Part shown: positions 61,997 through 64,000 of the stretch, in pieces
Layout: every line of letters starts with the position of its first letter
Position numbering within the stretch: position 1 is the first letter of the stretch
Program-made: the position numbers and the translations under genes
The notes under the pieces: model-generated
The model's database searches: none
Told to the model about the DNA's origin: nothing
What the model saw: the letters and a program-made list of their open reading frames with translations, nothing else
Assembly (NCBI GenBank): GCA_020073495.1
Contig: JAIQFD010000003.1
Coordinates: forward strand, 1-64,000
From: Terriglobia bacterium
Lineage (GTDB): Bacteria; Acidobacteriota; Terriglobia; Terriglobales; Acidobacteriaceae
Length of the DNA: 64,000 nt
Reading direction: 5' to 3'

Positions 61997-64000
61997 CTAT
62001 GGATAGAACGTCGGCTCGATGAATCCGTCCGCCGCGGCCGCGTCGTCCACGTACACGGTCACCGTGCCGATCTGGGACTGCACATACACCGCGCCGTAGA
62101 GTGCGGACTCCTGCGCCGTGGGGATGTCGCTCCCCAACCCCGGGAGGAATGGCGTCTGGCCCTGCAACTGGCCGTTGACCCAGATCGTCGCTTGGCCCAC
62201 GTGGTTCACGCCGTCGCGCACAAAGTGGGTCTCGATCTCGTACCAGACCCCCTCCTGCAGCACGATCTTGGTGGCGATGTTGGCGGCGCCATTGTCGATG
62301 CCGGAATCTTCCAGCGCCATCATCCTGTTGAGAGGCGTGCCTCCGGCTGACAGGCCCAGCGACACCATGAACCACGGATAGTGAGTAAGACCACCGCAGC
62401 AGAGGTCGTACCGGTTCAGCAGCAGCTTCATCTGGGCACTGTTGGGGCCGTTGATGACGTGCCCAATCGACCCCGGCGCAAAGTACAGGTACCAGCGCTG
62501 GTAGAACCCGTTGGGGTTGGCCAGCCCTGGGTTGGGCGGCTCTCCCGCATGGCTCCACAGGTACTGGAGTCGCGAGATCCCCGACGCCTGCCCCGCATCC
62601 ACCTCGCACTTCACCGAGTGCGTACCGGAAACCGCTACGTCGGTGCTGATGACCGTGTTCAGACCGCTGCCGGAGAAGTGTCCCGCGGTCAGAGGATCGA
62701 AGACGCCAGCCTCGAAGGCGTTGTTAAAGTAAAACGTTGTCTCAGCCGGCTCGAAGTCGAAGGCGTTGTTCGCCGTGCCGTTCGTGGCGTCAGGATTCGT
62801 GACCGTCACGTTCACAAAGCCCGGCGCATGCGGTGGCGTCGTCACACGGATCTGTGTGGAAGTCAGCACTTGTGCGGTCGGGGCCTGGGTGGCGCCGAAC
62901 TTCACCGTCAAACCGTTCTCGAACCCCGTGCCGTTGATGGTGAAGATCGTGCCCCCCGCGGTGGTGCCGACTTGCCGCGTCAGGTTCGTGATGGTCGGCG
63001 GCGGACCATAGATGAGCCCACCGGGCAGAGTGCCGGTCGAACTGTCGGGGTTGGTTGCGGTCACATCGACCGGTCCGCTCGCGTGTGCCGGCGTGATGGC
63101 GATGAGGGTGGTCGAGTTAACGAATGTGACCAGGGTCGCGGGTATGCCGCCGAAGGTGATCTTGGTCCCGTTCTGGAATAAGGTTCCGGTGATCGTGACC
63201 TGGGTCCCTCCCAGGATGGAAGCGGAGTTCGGGTTCAGCGAAATGATCGACAGGCCCAGGTAGGTGTACCCCGCCGGCAGCGTGCCCGTCGTCGCATCCG
63301 TGTTGGTGACCGTGACATCCACTGCCCCCACGGAACCAGGAGGGGTCGAAGCCGCGATCTGCGCACCCGAGTTGACCACGACTGAGGGCGCTGCCACGCC
63401 ACCGAATGTGACCGTCGCCCCGTTGTTGAAATTTGCGCCCGAGATCAATACGCTGTCGCCGCCGGAGGTCCCGCCGAAGGAAGGACTTACGTTAGAGATT
63501 GTTGGATTCGAACCGCCGCCACCCTTGACCACGACGTATTGGAATGCGCCCATCAGGATGGCGTTCTGGCCGTCTGGATTCGTGACCTGCACATCAACGG
63601 TACTCGCATTTTGCGGCGGGGTGACTGCCGTTAACTTGGTGTTACTCACGAATGTCGTTGCCGCAGCCACTCCTTGGAAGCTTGCGAGCGCACCGGAGAC
63701 AAAGTTGGCACCGGTGAGCGTGACCACGGTCCCTCCAGTCGCCGGACCAGTGTTCGGAGCGACACTGTTGAGAGCCGGTGCAGCGACATAGGTGAATGCA
63801 GACGCCAGCGTGGAACTGGTCGCGTCAGGATTCACTACCTTCACATTGACGGTCCCCGCCCCTGCGGGCGTCGTGGCCGTCAATTGAGTGGGACTGTTGA
63901 AGGTCACGGAGACGGCTTGCGTAGCGCCGAAGAACACCGTCGGCAAGGTCGGCACATTGGAGAATCCCGCGCCGGTGATGGTAACGATCGTGCCTCCTCC
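61997..64000 (-). CDS. secreted multi-IPT/TIG protein with C-terminal jelly-roll-like domain (5' end outside window)
   Basis: Partial: the gene enters from beyond 64000, and the frame is open to the edge (GGTIVTITGAGFSN). About 668 residues are visible. At least five IPT/TIG domains of ~85 residues, each with GG(T/D)..(V/L)(T/I)(G)..(F)..G...FGG and ending PDATT.T, span about 64000-62760. The last ~245 residues (62745-61997) are the jelly-roll-like domain shared with the protein at 56471-57475: FYFNNAFEAGVFDP, SGTHSVKCEVDAGQASG, GFYQRWYLYFAPG, MALEDSGIDN and YVQSQIGTVTVYVDDAAAAD. Extracellular adhesion or EPS-binding is likely. No PEP-CTERM tail. Confidence 0.8.
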   Translation of the reverse strand, partial: GGGTIVTITGAGFSNVPTLPTVFFGATQAVSVTFNSPTQLTATTPAGAGTVNVKVVNPDATSSTLASAFTYVAAPALNSVAPNTGPATGGTVVTLTGANFVSGALASFQGVAAATTFVSNTKLTAVTPPQNASTVDVQVTNPDGQNAILMGAFQYVVVKGGGGSNPTISNVSPSFGGTSGGDSVLISGANFNNGATVTFGGVAAPSVVVNSGAQIAASTPPGSVGAVDVTVTNTDATTGTLPAGYTYLGLSIISLNPNSASILGGTQVTITGTLFQNGTKITFGGIPATLVTFVNSTTLIAITPAHASGPVDVTATNPDSSTGTLPGGLIYGPPPTITNLTRQVGTTAGGTIFTINGTGFENGLTVKFGATQAPTAQVLTSTQIRVTTPPHAPGFVNVTVTNPDATNGTANNAFDFEPAETTFYFNNAFEAGVFDPLTAGHFSGSGLNTVISTDVAVSGTHSVKCEVDAGQASGISRLQYLWSHAGEPPNPGLANPNGFYQRWYLYFAPGSIGHVINGPNSAQMKLLLNRYDLCCGGLTHYPWFMVSLGLSAGGTPLNRMMALEDSGIDNGAANIATKIVLQEGVWYEIETHFVRDGVNHVGQATIWVNGQLQGQTPFLPGLGSDIPTAQESALYGAVYVQSQIGTVTVYVDDAAAADGFIEPTFYP

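Overview
The window looks like part of a high-GC, diderm bacterial chromosome, most plausibly an Acidobacteriota member. That is an inference from the gene mix: exosortase A (XrtA)/PEP-CTERM machinery, multi-IPT secreted proteins and many lipoproteins. It is almost entirely one XrtA-linked exopolysaccharide (EPS) locus. No tRNA, rRNA, CRISPR array, insertion sequence or phage gene was seen.

Region 1 (1-16317, all minus strand) is the protein-sorting half. xrtA and epsI overlap by ATGA. Downstream lie two small PEP-CTERM proteins, four large paralogous TPR lipoproteins of the PrsT type (two adjacent pairs) and a secreted beta-propeller-like protein. Each PEP-CTERM gene ends in an intrinsic terminator. 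Sigma-54 type -24/-12 elements (TGG-N9-TGCW) precede xrtA, both PEP-CTERM genes and one TPR pair.

Region 2 (16318-37960, plus strand) starts with a 517-bp divergent control region that carries another sigma-54 type element and repeated A/T dyads. A run of 18 genes follows with gaps under 40 bp. It encodes a sigma-54-activator-like AAA+ protein that lacks the GAFTGA loop, then the export core (Wza-like export protein, outer-membrane barrel, Wzz-like chain-length protein, XrtA-associated ATPase, tyrosine autokinase), the initiating sugar-phosphate transferase, a PLP aminotransferase, a flippase, a deacetylase, an ATP-grasp ligase, three GT-B glycosyltransferases, a methyltransferase/pseudokinase pair, a UDP-GlcNAc 2-epimerase and a GT2 enzyme.

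Region 3 (37987-56194, minus strand) is a second run of sugar-nucleotide and decoration genes. It contains a four-gene MBOAT / SGNH / acyl-AMP ligase / carrier-protein cassette joined by ATGA overlaps, organised like dltABCD but with a fatty-acyl-AMP-ligase-like enzyme. It also contains a nucleotide-sugar dehydrogenase fused to a DegT aminotransferase, and a WbpB/WbpE/WbpD-like set. With the 2-epimerase of region 2 these could make UDP-2,3-diacetamido-mannuronic acid.

Region 4 (56195-64000) holds secreted carbohydrate-active-looking proteins (two sharing a jelly-roll-like domain, one attached to IPT repeats, and a GHL15-like hydrolase), the XrtA-type FemAB protein and a Wzy/O-antigen-ligase-like membrane protein. 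The IPT gene runs off the right edge.

Working model: repeat units are built on undecaprenyl phosphate by the region 2 and 3 enzymes, flipped, polymerised and exported through the Wza/Wzz/kinase complex, then acylated by the Dlt-like cassette. XrtA processes PEP-CTERM proteins in the same envelope programme, under sigma-54 control.
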